Positions 35,641 through 48,649 of a stretch of 64,000 nucleotides of DNA are shown here, piece after piece. The DNA comes from Typhlomys cinereus (lineage: Eukaryota; Chordata; Mammalia; Rodentia; Platacanthomyidae): assembly GCA_023101885.1 (NCBI GenBank), contig JALPQD010000225.1, forward strand, positions 2,480,001 to 2,544,000. The letters are read 5' to 3'. The position numbers were made by a program, and so were the translations under genes. Position 1 is the stretch's first letter; each line of letters begins with the position of its first letter. Under the pieces are notes generated by a model that made no database searches, was not told where the DNA came from, and worked only from the letters and a program-made list of their open reading frames with translations.

Positions 35641-35981
35641 CTCAATTATAACTATAAACATCAATGAGATCAACTTCCCAATAAACAGACACAGAACAGC
35701 ATGGATTAAAAGTCACTACCTATTAATTTACTGCCTCCAAGAAATACACCTCACATTGGAAGATAGGCACTATTGGGTTTGGAGAGGTGGCTCAGGGGTT
35801 AAGCCTCTGCCTTGTAGGCGGAAGGTCCTGAGTTCGGATCCTAGACCCAGGAATAGATGATGCTGGGCGGAAGCTGGGGCAGCCTGCGTTTCTGGTCCTG
35901 GTAAGGTGGAGCCTGTGAATCCCGGGGCAGAGTAAACGAAGAGGTGGAGGCGTCCATGGTGGTTCCGAATTTGCCCCTGGT

Positions 35982-36035
<54 letters not shown>

Positions 36036-39000
36036 TGAATAAATAAAAAAAAGAAAGATAGGCACTATCTCCAGGCTAGAAGAAGGTCAAAAATACTCTA
36101 AGAAATGTAAATAAGAAACAAGCAGAAGTAGCCATCCTAATAACCAAAATATAGACTTCAAGCCAAACAAATCATAACAAATACAGATGAATACTACATA
36201 ATAATCTAAAGATTCATAAGAAGAATTAATAATTCTAAACAGATATGCTCCAAACATATGTTCACCCACATTTATTAAACAAACTCTGCAATGTGTAAAA
36301 CAACAAATTAACCCAATAATAGTAATGGATTTCTACACCCCGCTCTCACTGATAGACAGATTAATAGGCCTAAAACTGAGCACAGACACATTAGACTTAA
36401 GCAAAACTATAAATCAAGCAGACTTGACATTCCATCCTACTACTGAACATTTCATTCTAACAGCAAGCAATATATATTCTTTTCAGCAGCCCATGGAATT
36501 TATCCAAAATAGACTTCAAACTAGACCACAAAAAGCCTCTTCAAATATAAGAAAATCAAAATCATCACCTGTACTCTATCTGATCTTCAGGGAATAGAGA
36601 TGGACATCCATAAGAAGGCAAACAGCAGAGCGTACACAAACTTTTGGAAGCTTAATAACATGCCACTAAATGAGGAATGGGTTCAACCAGAAGTAAAAAG
36701 AGAAATTTAGAAATTCCTGGAACTCAAAGATAATGAAAACACACTATATCAAAACCTTTTGGATATGAAGACAGTCTTAGGAGGAAAGATTATAGCACTT
36801 AACTTCTACATTAAAAAGCATTAGAAAAATAAGAACAAACAAATTGAAAATGTGGCAGATATGCAGAGATCAGTAGGATCAGAGTAGAAATAACTGAAAT
36901 TGGAATAAAGAAAGCAATACGGAGAATCAATCAAACAAAGAATTCTTTGAAAAGCTTAATGAGTTGGCAATGCTTTGGCCAAATTAGCCTAAGCCAAAAG
37001 AGAGAAAAACCAAATTAATAAAATTAGAGATGAAAATGGAGCCATCACAACAGATGCCAAGGAAATTCAGAGAATTATAAAATCATACTTTGAAAATTTA
37101 TACTAAATCAAACTTGACAATCAAAAAGAAATGGATGAATTTCTAAATATGTACTATACACCAAAGTCAAACCATGATGAACTGAAATGTCTAAATAGTT
37201 CCATAACTAGTGATAAAGTTGAAACAGTAATAATGAATCTCCCTACCAACAAAAGCCTGGGACCAGAATAATTTGGCACAGAATTCTACCAAACATTTAA
37301 GGAACAATTAACACCTTAAGTTATTTGAATAAATAGAAAAGGAAGGAACACATCCAAATGGCTTTCTACGATGCCAATGTAATACTCATCCCAAAACCAA
37401 ATTGGGATACAACCAATAAGAGAAAACTATATGACAATCTCATTGATGAACACATATATAGAAATCCTCAACAAAATTCTAGCAAACTGATTAAAAAACA
37501 TATAAAAAATCACCCAATATGACCAAGTTGGAGAAACACCAAATACCAAATTAGTTCAATAACATAAATCAATAAAATAATCCACATATGAACAAATGCA
37601 GAGGCATAAACCATATAACTCTCTCAATCGATGCTAGAAAAAACTTTGGACATAATTCAGCAACTCTATATGAAAAAGGCCCTGGAGAAAATAGTGGAAG
37701 GAACATGTGTTAATATTTTAAAGGCCATATACAATAAACCTATAACAAAAAAAACACCCTAAATGGTGAACAGCTTGAAGCATTCCCACTTGGATTGGCA
37801 AATAGACAAAAGATGTCCATTCTCTCCACTTCTATTTAACATTGTATTTAAAATCTTAGATGTAGCCATAAAACAGGAGAGGGAGATAAAAGGGATACAA
37901 CTTGGAAAAGAAGAAATCAAGATATTCATATTTGTAGATGACATCATTTTGTACTTCAAAGACTTTAAAAGACCTTAAACTATTCTACGAAGTAGGATTT
38001 TACAAAGTAAAAAAAAAAAAATAGCATGGTACAGACTTCAGGAAAGGGACAAAGACCCACGGATTAGAATGGAAGATGCAAATAGAAGTGAATCCACCTA
38101 TAATCAACTGATTTTTCACATAGGTGCCCAAAGGACCTATGGAAAAAGGACAACATTTTCATCAAATGGTGCTCACAAAATTGTACATCTACATGCAGAA
38201 AATGAAATTGGACCCTTATTTGTCATCTTGTACAAAAATCATCTCCAAATGGATTAAAGGCCATACTGTTTTAACAGAGACTCTAAAATTCCTAGAAGAA
38301 AAAATAGGACATATACTCAAGTTCATTGGCCATGGCCAGCATTTCCTTAATAGGAGCTCAAATGCACAGGAAATAAGTCAATACTCAGCAAGTGGGATTT
38401 TATGACATTGAAAAGATTATGTTCATCAAAATATATTATTAATCAAGCAAAAGGCAACCCATGAGAAAAGAGAGTATATCCAGAGTATACAAAGAACTCA
38501 AAAAATTAAATACCAAGGAAGAAAGCAAACCCATTAAAAATGTACTATACAACTGACAGAAACTTCTCACATGATGAATTTAAATGTCTAACAAACATCT
38601 TAAAAAATGTTCCACCTAGCCATTAGAGATATACAAATTTAAACTACCCTGATATATCATTCCATTCCAGTCAGAACTGTTAAGATCCAAAACACAGATA
38701 ATAGCAATACATTGTTAATTGAATGTAAACTCATACAAACCCTTTGGAGATCCTAAAAAAGTTAAAAATTGAAATGTTATAGATATAGATATATCTCTCC
38801 TGGAATATACCCAAAAATCCACCACATCCTAGAGCAGAGTCATGTTTGCAGCCATTTTCACAGCAGCTCTTTTCACAACAGGAAAGAAATGGAAGCAAAC
38901 TAGATGTTCAAGAACTGATGAATAGTTTAAGAAAATGTGGCATATATGACAGAATACTTACTATTCAACTGTCAGGGAAAGTGAACAAATGATATCTGCT

Positions 39001-39060
39001 GGTAAATTGATGGAACTAGAAGATAATATACTATTTTTTCCCAGACACAGAAAGACATAT
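35641..39060 (+). pseudogene. L1-F ORF2 remnant
   Basis: Endonuclease start resembling the L1-B ORF2 start, with many changes (about 35641-35775). A SINE interrupts it at 35774-36055. A reverse transcriptase region follows, in which 37763-37978 reads '[24 protein letters not shown]' and '[11 protein letters not shown]'. The active-site motif at 37931-37942 is FVDD. Later pieces include 'LYIYMQKMKLDPYLS' (38124-38405). Stops and frameshifts are frequent, and a segment after 37980 appears deleted. It is non-functional. Confidence 0.85.
35774..36055 (+). mobile_element. tRNA-derived SINE in L1-F ORF2
   Basis: Complete young-family copy with a long (CA)n run (about 35989-36033). It is flanked by a perfect 13-bp duplication agataggcactat (35761-35773 and 36056-36068) of L1 endonuclease sequence. 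It has the same orientation as its host. Confidence 0.95.
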
Positions 39061-40111
39061 GCCACATGTTCTCACTCATTAGTGAATCTTAGCATTGAAT
39101 CTTAAGTTTGATGTAATCAAACAGAATCTCTTACATCACACACTTATGTAAAGGAACTAATCCAAAGGGATAGAAGTTCCCCAAAAAAGTAGAAATAAAA
39201 GAACACGGGCAAACAGATTAAAAAGGTATTCATGTAAGAAAAGTCTTAAAGGGGAAAGAAAAAAGGGATAGGATATGCTAAGGAGAGTCAGGTTAGTCTC
39301 CAGGTAACCAACCACCTGCTTACCAGCCCTTAACCCCATCCTCTATAACAGAGACCCATGACAAATAATGTACTCCAGACTAAACAACAGTTGAAAGGAG
39401 AAAACTGACATTAGACAAGATCAGATCTCTTGATTCTATCCATCAGCACTTGATAGTAAATCACCATCTAAACACCTCTCATATCTCATTGATAAGAAAA
39501 AATCTTAAAACAAGACATAGTCTATTGCAATGGAAAAGAAGTGAAATAGACAACAATAAACTCGTGCACAGAATGTCAGATACCTTAAAATGCTCACCCT
39601 GAATCAGGCCGACTAAATGTCTTTCTATTCTAAGGCTCGGGGACTCTTGTGGAAGAGGCAACGGTAAGATTGTAAAAGTCTGATCATGGGGAACACTGCT
39701 GACCAGGTTTATCCAGTCATAACAGGACACACAGGAACTTACTGCAATAAGATCTACCCTCACCAGACTTTCACAGTGACTGACACTCCAACATTCCAGC
39801 ATGTACCAACAAGGAACTGAAGAGAAATAACAATATACAATGGAAGTCTTAGAGGCAGGGGCTAGATGGGTGAAGAAAAGTGTCCTTATCTACAGGTTTA
39901 CTCAGACAGGGCCAATTAAGCTGCCACAAAGACCTGAGTCCCTAACTGGAAGGGAAACCTGAGACTCACACATGGCAGACAATCAGTAGGGTGGGAGAGA
40001 GAGGGATGGATTGGTGAAGGGAAGGGAAGTTGGAAGGGGGGAAATGGCGGAAGGGGGAAGAGAGTGAGGCAGGGACAAGCAGTATTATTGTTGTTAAAAA
40101 GGTAACTTCTT

Positions 40112-40429
40112 AACAAAAAAATAGCAGAAAAATGCCGTTTCCAAATTCTGTGTTTCATAGAATATAACACTAAAAAAGAAAAGTGAATTACAAAAATTTA
40201 ATGATTAAATGATTTATTTCAAATGAACAAAAATGAGACCAAACAAATGTTCGGATTTTAAGAAATGATGAGTGACATGAATGAAAACATTCAGCATGCA
40301 TGTGTGTGTCCACACAAACTTGTATGTATTTGTATATATACATATTTCTCCCAATAATATTACTCAAAGAAAGTAGTATTGGCATATTTCTAGATTTATA
40401 GTAGATGCAAGGAAAGATTTTTAGTAGAT
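40112..40429. other. Unassigned spacer
   Basis: AT-rich sequence with nothing recognisable. Confidence 0.35.
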
Positions 40430-41215
40430 TATTTTTCTACTTTTACAAGCATATCAGGCATTCATCACAGCTTTTCCCTCTCCCCATCCCCTCTCCCTTC
40501 CATCCCCTCCCTTTCCCTTCACCATTCTCTCTCATTCCTTCCCACCCGTCTGCGTGTGTGCTTCTATGGACGCCAGGGTTCACTCTGACCTGTCTACTCC
40601 TGTGGGTGCTCAGGCCTCCATAGTGTATCAATTATTTCTCTTCATAACACTCCACTGATGTGTGCATTTCCCTTCACTAATCCAGCTTTAGAACCAAAGG
40701 ATTCCACTGTAAGTGCCCATTCTATGGGACAATAGCAACTACCAACAGAGCACATGAGGTACTGTCTTCCTACCTGTAGGTTTATTGGCTGACTTCCCTA
40801 TTGATTTTATTCCCCCCCCTTTTTTTAAAAATAGATTATTGTTTGAGTTTACAGAAACAGGAATATGTACTCTTCTCACAAGTGGGTCTTGAATCCAATC
40901 AGAAAGCTGTTGGTTGTCTCCTTTATACTCATGCCATTTTTTATACCTATTGTCATGGTGATTTATATTGCAGCTTACAGATCTCATGCTGTTGATAGGG
41001 TTTGTGACTATTTCTCTCCCAGCAGCTTCTACAGTATTCCTTGGTACTGTATAAGGTATCCAGCAAGGAGAAAGTCCACAGACCGGTTCCAGTTGATGTA
41101 TTTTGCCCATGCTTTGTGATCCATTTGTGTTGCATCTTCAGTAATAGGGTCTTACTGATAGTTTCTGGAGAGCAAGCAAGAGCAATGGCAAAAGTCTATG
41201 ATATTTAAAACTCAA
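40430..41215 (-). mobile_element. L1-G: L1 3' UTR fragment (older subfamily)
   Basis: Reversed L1 3' UTR with a C/T-rich tract at 40470-40550. It aligns with L1-D 3' UTR sequence at 28000-29100 (shared blocks 'cagaaagctgttggttgtctcc', 'gttccagttgatgtattttgccc', 'gagcaatggcaaaag'). No ORF2 part follows, so it is 5'-truncated. Confidence 0.75.
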
Positions 41216-42589
41216 AGATTGTGGGAAGTAACCTGAAGGGAACATCATATGCTAGTACTATGTAAGAAAATGTTTCTTAGAGAACAGAGGTTTTATGTTG
41301 TAAAAGGCAAATAGCTTTGGAAATAAACAGTTATTACCTCAAAATGAGTAATAATAACTCAAAGTAAGTAAGTAAAAATATTTAAAGATATTATCTAGCA
41401 AACCAATAAATGAATGTGACAACAAAGGAAAATTTAAGAATCAGTAGAAATTTTTTAAAAAAATATTAGCAAAAGATTATTTTCTCACCTAAAATTAAAA
41501 AGAAAGTGGAACACAGGAACAAATATGATAAACTGATGGAAAGTATAACAAGTGTACTGGTATTTTATTAAATGTATGTTTCATAAGAAATATATTTTTA
41601 AAATGAAGAAACCAACAATTTATAAGTTAAATGATAGGAAAAGATAAGTTATGTAAGACATGAATGTAAACTGATGTTGTATTTTTAGATCATATAAACT
41701 TGAAGATAAAAATATTAGATATAAGAAGAATATTTCAACAGTCATAAACAGCCCATGAGTAAAGACCTTTAAATGTGTACATACCTAATACAGTCTCAAA
41801 GTCTGCAAAATTAGCCAAACAAAAGGAAAAATAGTTTGACAACCCAGATTGAAGAAGCAAGAGTACAATAAGTCCAGAAGGCATGATCAGTCACATTGGT
41901 CAAAATGACATTTATGCTCTATAGCCAACAGCTAAAGATGTGTATTCTTTTACTTAAAATGGTATGCTCTGTAAAACAAGCTAAAATATATACATAAAGA
42001 ATGAAGTCATGCAATATACTCGTGAAAAAAACAATTAAAAACAAATCAACAAAAATAAAATGGGTACAAATCCTTATGCAATTGAGAAGCTCACAGTCCT
42101 AAATAATTATGATATTAAACAAAAAAATTCTAAGCATGTCATTCTAAGAGTGCAAATTTGGATTCACATAAAAATTTAAACATATTATATGTCATTTTAA
42201 CATAATGAAAAGAAAAATCACGTAATCATCCAGAAAATGTATTTCAAGAACTGAAAAACATGATCAAAAATATCATTTAGCAAAATTGAGGAAAAAATTA
42301 AGCATCTATAAAAATCTAGCTGTTATACATGTTGCTATGTTTACATGCTATGTTATACATAGCAACATGGATTGCTATGCCTTTAAAACTGGAGAAAGGT
42401 CTGCTGACTGTTCTCACAGCAGTGCCCATCATTTGCACTGGCTGACTCTCAGTACAATACAGTAGAACTAAATGCAAAAATATAGTCAGATTATAAAGTA
42501 GGAACTAAAGCTCCTATGGTCTATAGACAATTTAATTCTTTACATTAAAAAGCGTTATCACAAATAATGAGCAAATCTAAAAAGTTCAC
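41216..42589. other. Unassigned AT-rich sequence with a short hairpin
   Basis: No gene recognised. A 13-bp perfect inverted repeat with a 16-base loop lies at 42328-42369 (arms built on 'catgttgctatg'). Confidence 0.4.
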
Positions 42590-43369
42590 AGAATATAAAG
42601 TTAATATACAAGATCAGTCTTCACAGTCCCACATTCAGAGCTTGTCTGGGAAAAAGCCTGCTACAGTCATGGCAGCCTCCATTACCCACCTACATGCCTT
42701 TCTTTATACATTGTCCCTTGACAGCCCATGCTCGGGGCTTGGCTGCAGATGTGCCCATGCCCTGGCAGACTTCTGGCCTCACTAATAATTAAAAAAACAA
42801 ACAGGAATACACTACCACAGAAACTTAAGGCTTTTAAAAAAAAAAAAAACTCTTAATCCAACCAAGGATCCGGAGCATCTCAAAAATTCCAGAAGGAAAG
42901 CCTTACCACCCAACCATTAAATACGTAATCCGTTTTATTTTGCATCTATTCTCATATGACTGTCACACTTGCTAAGATCTTCAAATATTGCATATACACC
43001 CCCATAAACCCAATCCCACTAACTCTTAGTACTTCACCCTTTCATATCTCTACTAAACCCTCAAAGCTGTCTTCTTTCCCTCAATTCTAACACCATATTC
43101 CTAACTAGTATATCCACACTATCACATCTTGTCAAAGTTGTTCTGAGACTTAACCAAACCCCATTTACAAAACCTGGCTCACAATCTTAAACTTCTTAAC
43201 TAAAATTAGATCATAAACAATTTCATACCTAAATCAGTGTTAGATCCACACACCCCAAGTGCATTGCAGATACCACACCTACAAAACAGCACCAAGTAAC
43301 CATGAACTAACTTTTAAGTAAAACTATCTCATCTAAATCTAGGGAAATAGTTCCGACAACAGTTAAAGT

Positions 43370-44199
43370 TGAGTAACCTGATCTGACTCAAAAGAGACAA
43401 AAACACATAACAAAGAAACCAAAGACGTAACACAAGATGCCCATGTCATTTTAACCCATTTTATTTTATTTATTTATTGTAAAACCACAAAACTCACCAA
43501 ATACCAGAAAAAGCATGTCTCCTTCAAAAAACAAACATTAACTCCTTGTTGATAGACTCCAACCAGAATAACTTCTTGAATACCAGCCAGGAAAACAGCA
43601 ATCAAGACAATGTAACTCATAGATGTATCATTAAATATATTCAAGAAAATGCAAGAAAAACTTTAAAAAGAATGAAAACAACTCTGGGAGGAAATGAATA
43701 GATGCATAGACATATATGAAGAGAAAAATAATAAGCAGCTAAGTGAGAAGAAAAAGACAATCAAAGAAACAAAAATAAGCATAAAACAATTGAAAATATT
43801 TCAAGCTAAAATTAAAAAACTGAGATTAAATCCAGGTTAACTGCAATCAAAAACTCAGAACAAAGTATCACCACATGTAGCTGATGAAGCAGAAGATAGA
43901 ATACCAGATTTGAAAGGAAAGCTAGAAGAACAAGATTATTCAATTAAAGGCACTCAAAAATAAAATAAAAATACATGAAAGAAATATTCGAGGCTGGAGA
44001 GGTGGCTCAGGAATTAAGCCTCTGCCTTGTAGGCGGAAGGTCCTGAGTTCGGATCCTAGACCCCACGTATAGACGCCAGCGGAAGCGGGGGCGACCTACG
44101 TTTCCGGTTCTGGTAGGGTGGAGCCTGTGAATCCTGGGGCCGAATAAACAAGGAGGAGGTGGAGGCGTCCATGGTGGTTCCCGAATTTGTCTGTGGTTC

Positions 44200-44243
<44 letters not shown>

Positions 44244-44560
44244 CGCACACACGTATACACGCACAATTGAATAAATGTAAAAAAAAAAAAAAGAAATATT
44301 CAAGAGCTATGGGAAACCATGAAGAATTCAAACATGTGCAATAATGGAATCTCAGAACAAGAAACCCAAGAAAAAAAACCCAGCACATATTTCTCAGACA
44401 ATCTTAAATGAGAACTCTGCACACCTAGGGAAAGATATCTCCATCAAAATACAAAATGCATGTTGCACACACAGATCAGATATGATCAAAATAAAAGCAC
44501 CCACAACAAATATCCAAAAAAATCCTGAAGAAACAGAATAAAGAGAAAGTTTTAAGAGCT
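43370..44560 (+). pseudogene. L1-H ORF1 remnant, SINE-interrupted
   Basis: Diverged coding sequence with lysine/glutamate-rich stretches typical of the ORF1 coiled coil (43640-43980). The SINE at 43990-44289 interrupts it, and a 65-codon piece follows at 44344-44541 ('ISQTILNENSAHLGKDISIKIQ'). Many stops are present. The assignment rests on position and composition. Confidence 0.6.
43990..44289 (+). mobile_element. tRNA-derived SINE in L1-H ORF1
   Basis: Complete young-family copy with a (CA)n run at about 44206-44240. The 12-bp duplication aaagaaatattc is at 43978-43989 and 44290-44301. It has the same orientation as its host. Confidence 0.95.
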
Positions 44561-46774
44561 TCAGATTTACCTTTAAAGAAAGTCTACCAGAATAACAGTT
44601 AGCTTTTCAAAGAAAACAGTAAAATCCTGAATCAAGACACATAGGCTAGCAGCACTGAACAAAACTCACAATCCATCAATTTGATGCCTTAACAAATTGA
44701 AACACGCCTAATAATGAAAGACAGGTATTATCTAAGGGTCAAAGATTGGTCAAAGTTCCTCCAAGCTTATTGGAAATAAGCAAACACTTTTTACAAGAGA
44801 CCCAATAGAATACTTACTCATCAAAGGAACAATCCATCATGAAAATTTCATGATTCTAAACATATAGGCGCTAAATATAGATTCATCCACATTCATTAAA
44901 CAAACACCACAAAGCACAAAACAACAAACCAACTAAAACACGATAGCAGTAGATGTTTTCAACATCTCACTCTCATCATTATATAGGTCAATAAGCTAAA
45001 ATCTGAAAAGATGACACATTGGAACTAAGTCAATCCATAAACCAAATGGACCTGACTGAGCTACCACAATTTCCATGAAACTTCCTCCATAGTAGGTGAC
45101 ATAGCAGGCCACAAACCAAGTCTCCACAAATAAATAAAAATATTGAATTACATCCTGTACTCTTTCTGACCACCATGGAATAAAGACAGATATCTATAAT
45201 AAGGTAAAAAAACAGAAAATACACAAACTCTTGGAAACTAAACAAGCTACTGAATGAGGGATGAGTACAGATAGAAATCAAAATGGACATAAAATGTCTG
45301 GAACATAATGATAAAAACAAAACATACCTAAATCTACTGGACACAATGAAGGCAGTTCTAAGGGCAAATTCAATGCATACATCAAAAAATGTAAAATAAA
45401 ATAAGATAAAAACATCACAAGTAAATAATTTAATAATGCAGCTTAAAGCTTTAAAGAAAAAAAGAACAAACTAATCTCAAAAGCAGTAGCCATACAGAGA
45501 TCAAGGGAGAAATAAATATACTTGACACAAAGAATCAAGCAAATAAACTTTTTGAAAAAATTAACAAAATTAGCCAAATTAACAAAATTGGCCAAAAAAA
45601 GAGAAAAATCAAATTAATAAAACTAGAGATGAAATTAGAGCTATCATAGCAGATATGAAGGAAATTCAGAGATTCATAAGGACATACTTCAAAATTTATA
45701 CTGTTAGAAATTTGACAATTAGGAAGAAATGGATGAATTTCTAAATACATGCAACTTGCCAAAGTTGAATCAGGATGAACTGAATTAATTAAACAGTCAT
45801 ATAACTACTAGAAAAATTAAAACTGTAACAAAAATGTCCCAATGAATAAAGGCCCAGGACCAGATGTATTCAGTGCAAAATCTAACCAGACATTTAAAGA
45901 ACAACTAACACCATTCTGTCTCAAATTATTCCACAAAATATAAAAGAAAGAACACTTCAAAACTCTTTCTGTTAAGCCAATATTATGCTGATTCTTAAAA
46001 GCAAATAAAGACACAACAATGCTTCACTAAACCCAGGTTGTGGTAAGGCTGCCTTAAGCTGGCCAAGTCAGATTCCAAGAGCCAGGACCCTCTTTGTCCA
46101 GCCCTACTCTGTTGCACCATGCCCATGACTAAGGTAAGGCTAACCTCAATATCACTAATGAATACAAATACGAAAATCCTCAATAAAATATTTTTTTGGT
46201 ATATTATTTTAATTACTTTAATAATTAATTATGACTTTTTTCTTGGGATGAATCACTTTTACAAGCACTGATCAAGAAGTACAGGCACACTCAATAGCGA
46301 AATAGGTACACTGTAAAACTATTGGGTTAAGTTGTAATCATAGAAAAGAATATTAGAAAGGGTTTAAAGGTTTGGGGATAAATATTGAAACCATACTCAA
46401 TGTGTGTCAAATATCAAAAGATTATAGAAGCTATCAGCTCTCAACCTAGAAGCTTCCTTTGGCAATGGAAATTGCTTAATACAGAGAATCGCAAGTGGCC
46501 TAAATGCAGAGAATAAGTGACTGTGGAGTGCTCATCCTTAAACAGGATAGCTAAATCATCCCTATTTCAAAGCTCAGGAAACCTTGCTGAAGAGGGGCAG
46601 TAAGAATATAATAGCTTGAGGTCAGGGAGGAAGGAGTGTGACCAGACAGTATCTTCTGGATATGACAGGGTGTTGCACCATGGAGTTGCACGCTTATGAG
46701 CACTTCTACAAGACCTGCAAAATATAATTGGCCTATCAAATTGTAAGAGTTACTCTTAACATTGCTGTGAAGAC

Positions 46775-46922
46775 CCCAAAATCAAGAAACTTAAGGGAGA
46801 AAGGGAGGTTTACGGTTCCAGAGGGAAAGTACAGTCTCTCAAAGCAGAGGCGGCATGGCTGGCTGGCCAAGCTGAGGAGGCTAAGTCACCGCAGACATCT
46901 TGGAAGCTGAGAGCTGCAGACT
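46775..46922. repeat. Direct repeat, left copy, within the composite insertion
   Basis: 148 bp that recur at 48491-48649. The copies differ only by indels (a 9-base 'ttcagctta' and two single bases are absent here); I find no substitution. Confidence 0.9.
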
Positions 46923-48490
46923 GCTTGCAGCAAAGGCTGACTTCCTCCAGCAAGGCTCCACCTCTCAAGGTGCCATGACCTTGCCAAACACATGAGACTG
47001 TGGGGGACACATTTCAAACCATGACATTCCACCCCTGGCCCCCACAGGCTCATTGCCATCTCATTATGTAAACCATACTCAGTCCAACTTTAAAAGTCTT
47101 TATAGGCTACAAGAGTACTCCCAACAGTCCAAAAGTCCAAAGTCCAAAACTTCCTGTAAAATCAAAAGACAAGTTACATACTTCCAACATAGAATGGCAC
47201 AGAATAAACATTTCCATTCCAAAAGGAAGGAATGGGGACATATCCAGGAAAGATCAGTTCATAACAAGACTGAAAACCAGCAGGACAAATCCCAAATCTT
47301 GTAGCTCCAAGTTCAACAGGTCAGCCTCTTGTTGAAATCATCTCAGTTCCAAAGGACTTTGGTTCCATCCCTCCAATGCAGCTGCCCATAGAATACGTTG
47401 GTCTCTTGAGCTGACTCCTCCCGGGGTATATAGCTCTCCTTGTCAGGTGTCCCACGTTGTGTCTGGAATCTCTAACATCTTTACTTCTCAATGGCAAACC
47501 AGGCTTTAACTCCACAGCACAAACTGCCCTTCTTGGGTCTCTAAACTGCAGGCTTCTTGCCACATGATGCCTGGATTCTGCCAATTTTTGAAATCTTGGA
47601 GGAGGACTCCATGATCTCTTCCCTCTTGCATCACTGATGCCTCTAAAACCAGAACCACGTGGATGACTTTGCCAAGATTGGCCCCCTTGAATCACAGCTG
47701 ATTCTGCTTCTCTTTATTGACCATCTCTTTCACTCCTGAGCAGTTGCTTGGTAAGAGAAACCAACTCTTGTCTTGGAACTCCACCCTTTAGCTCCAGTCT
47801 TCTGAAGGGATTTGCATTCTTATGAGTGGGAGCCTTCCCTGAGGATCTTGCCCTCAAGCTAGGGCCTCTCCTATTATCCAAACCAAGAGCAGGCTTTGAT
47901 TTACAAATGGAGTTAATCTCTTCAACAACATTTTTGTTCTCTGCTTCTTCCTGGTTCAACTCTTTAAGTTCACCATTGTATTTTTCATCATTGGATCTTA
48001 CAGTTTTTGCTTCTTTCTGCTTGATTCTTTACTCTTTTTCATAACTCTGAAGACAACTAAAAAGTAGCCACATCACATTGTCAAGACTACATTGCTTTGA
48101 AATTTCCTCTGCCAAGCACTCCAGCTTAACTTCAGGCAAGCTTTCAGGAGGAGGACAAAACTTCACTAAACTCTCGGCCAACACATGGCTCCATATGTGT
48201 CACTCGTCCAGTTGCAAACACAGTCTCTGTTCCCCTCTGGACCATCACAAGCTGGGCTTCCACTGCTGCGTCTCTCACAGCATTGCTCTCCTCTGAGCTC
48301 TTACAAGAAAGGCCCATTTGGCACCCTTGTTCAGATGCAAAGACTTTCCCAGCACAAAGTCCCAAAGTTCTCCACATTTCTCCCAACAAACAGTTCCAAA
48401 GGCACATTAGCCACATCACAGCATTGGCCATACTTTTGGGTACCAACTTCTCTCAGCTTCACAAACAATTTCACTTTGTGTGAAAGAACA

Positions 48491-48649
48491 CCCAAAATCA
48501 AGAAACTTAAGGGAGAAAGGGAGGTTTATTCAGCTTACGGTTCCAGAGGGAAAGTACAGTCTCTCAAAGCAGAGGCGGCATGGCTGGCTGGCCAAAGCTG
48601 GAGGAGGCTAAGTCACCGCAGACATCTTGGAAGCTGAGAGCTGCAGACT
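48491..48649. repeat. Direct repeat, right copy, within the composite insertion
   Basis: 159 bp; partner of 46775-46922. It is followed at once by the 23-bp L1 stub, whereas the left copy continues into further repeat sequence. Confidence 0.9.

Larger units (their letters stand above)
34170..40111 (+). mobile_element. L1-F: decayed, nearly full-length L1
   Basis: Plus-strand L1 with a short 5' segment (34170-34330), ORF1 remnant, ORF2 remnant (from about 35641), 3' UTR from about 39060 with a G/A-rich tract at 39990-40080, and an A-rich end near 40111. Two SINEs interrupt it. Many stops show it is old. It lies head to head with L1-D. Confidence 0.85.

Noticed and set aside
46194..46740. Reading 46194-46740 as a simple continuation of L1-H into its 3' UTR
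   Set aside because: ORF2 of L1-H resumes after 48673 with a perfect 18-bp duplication, so this segment belongs to the later insertion and not to L1-H itself.
48185..48637. 150-codon plus-strand frame in the composite insertion
   Set aside because: It spans the direct repeat and shares its C-terminal words with the frame at 46728-46910; it is repeat-derived and shows no known domain.
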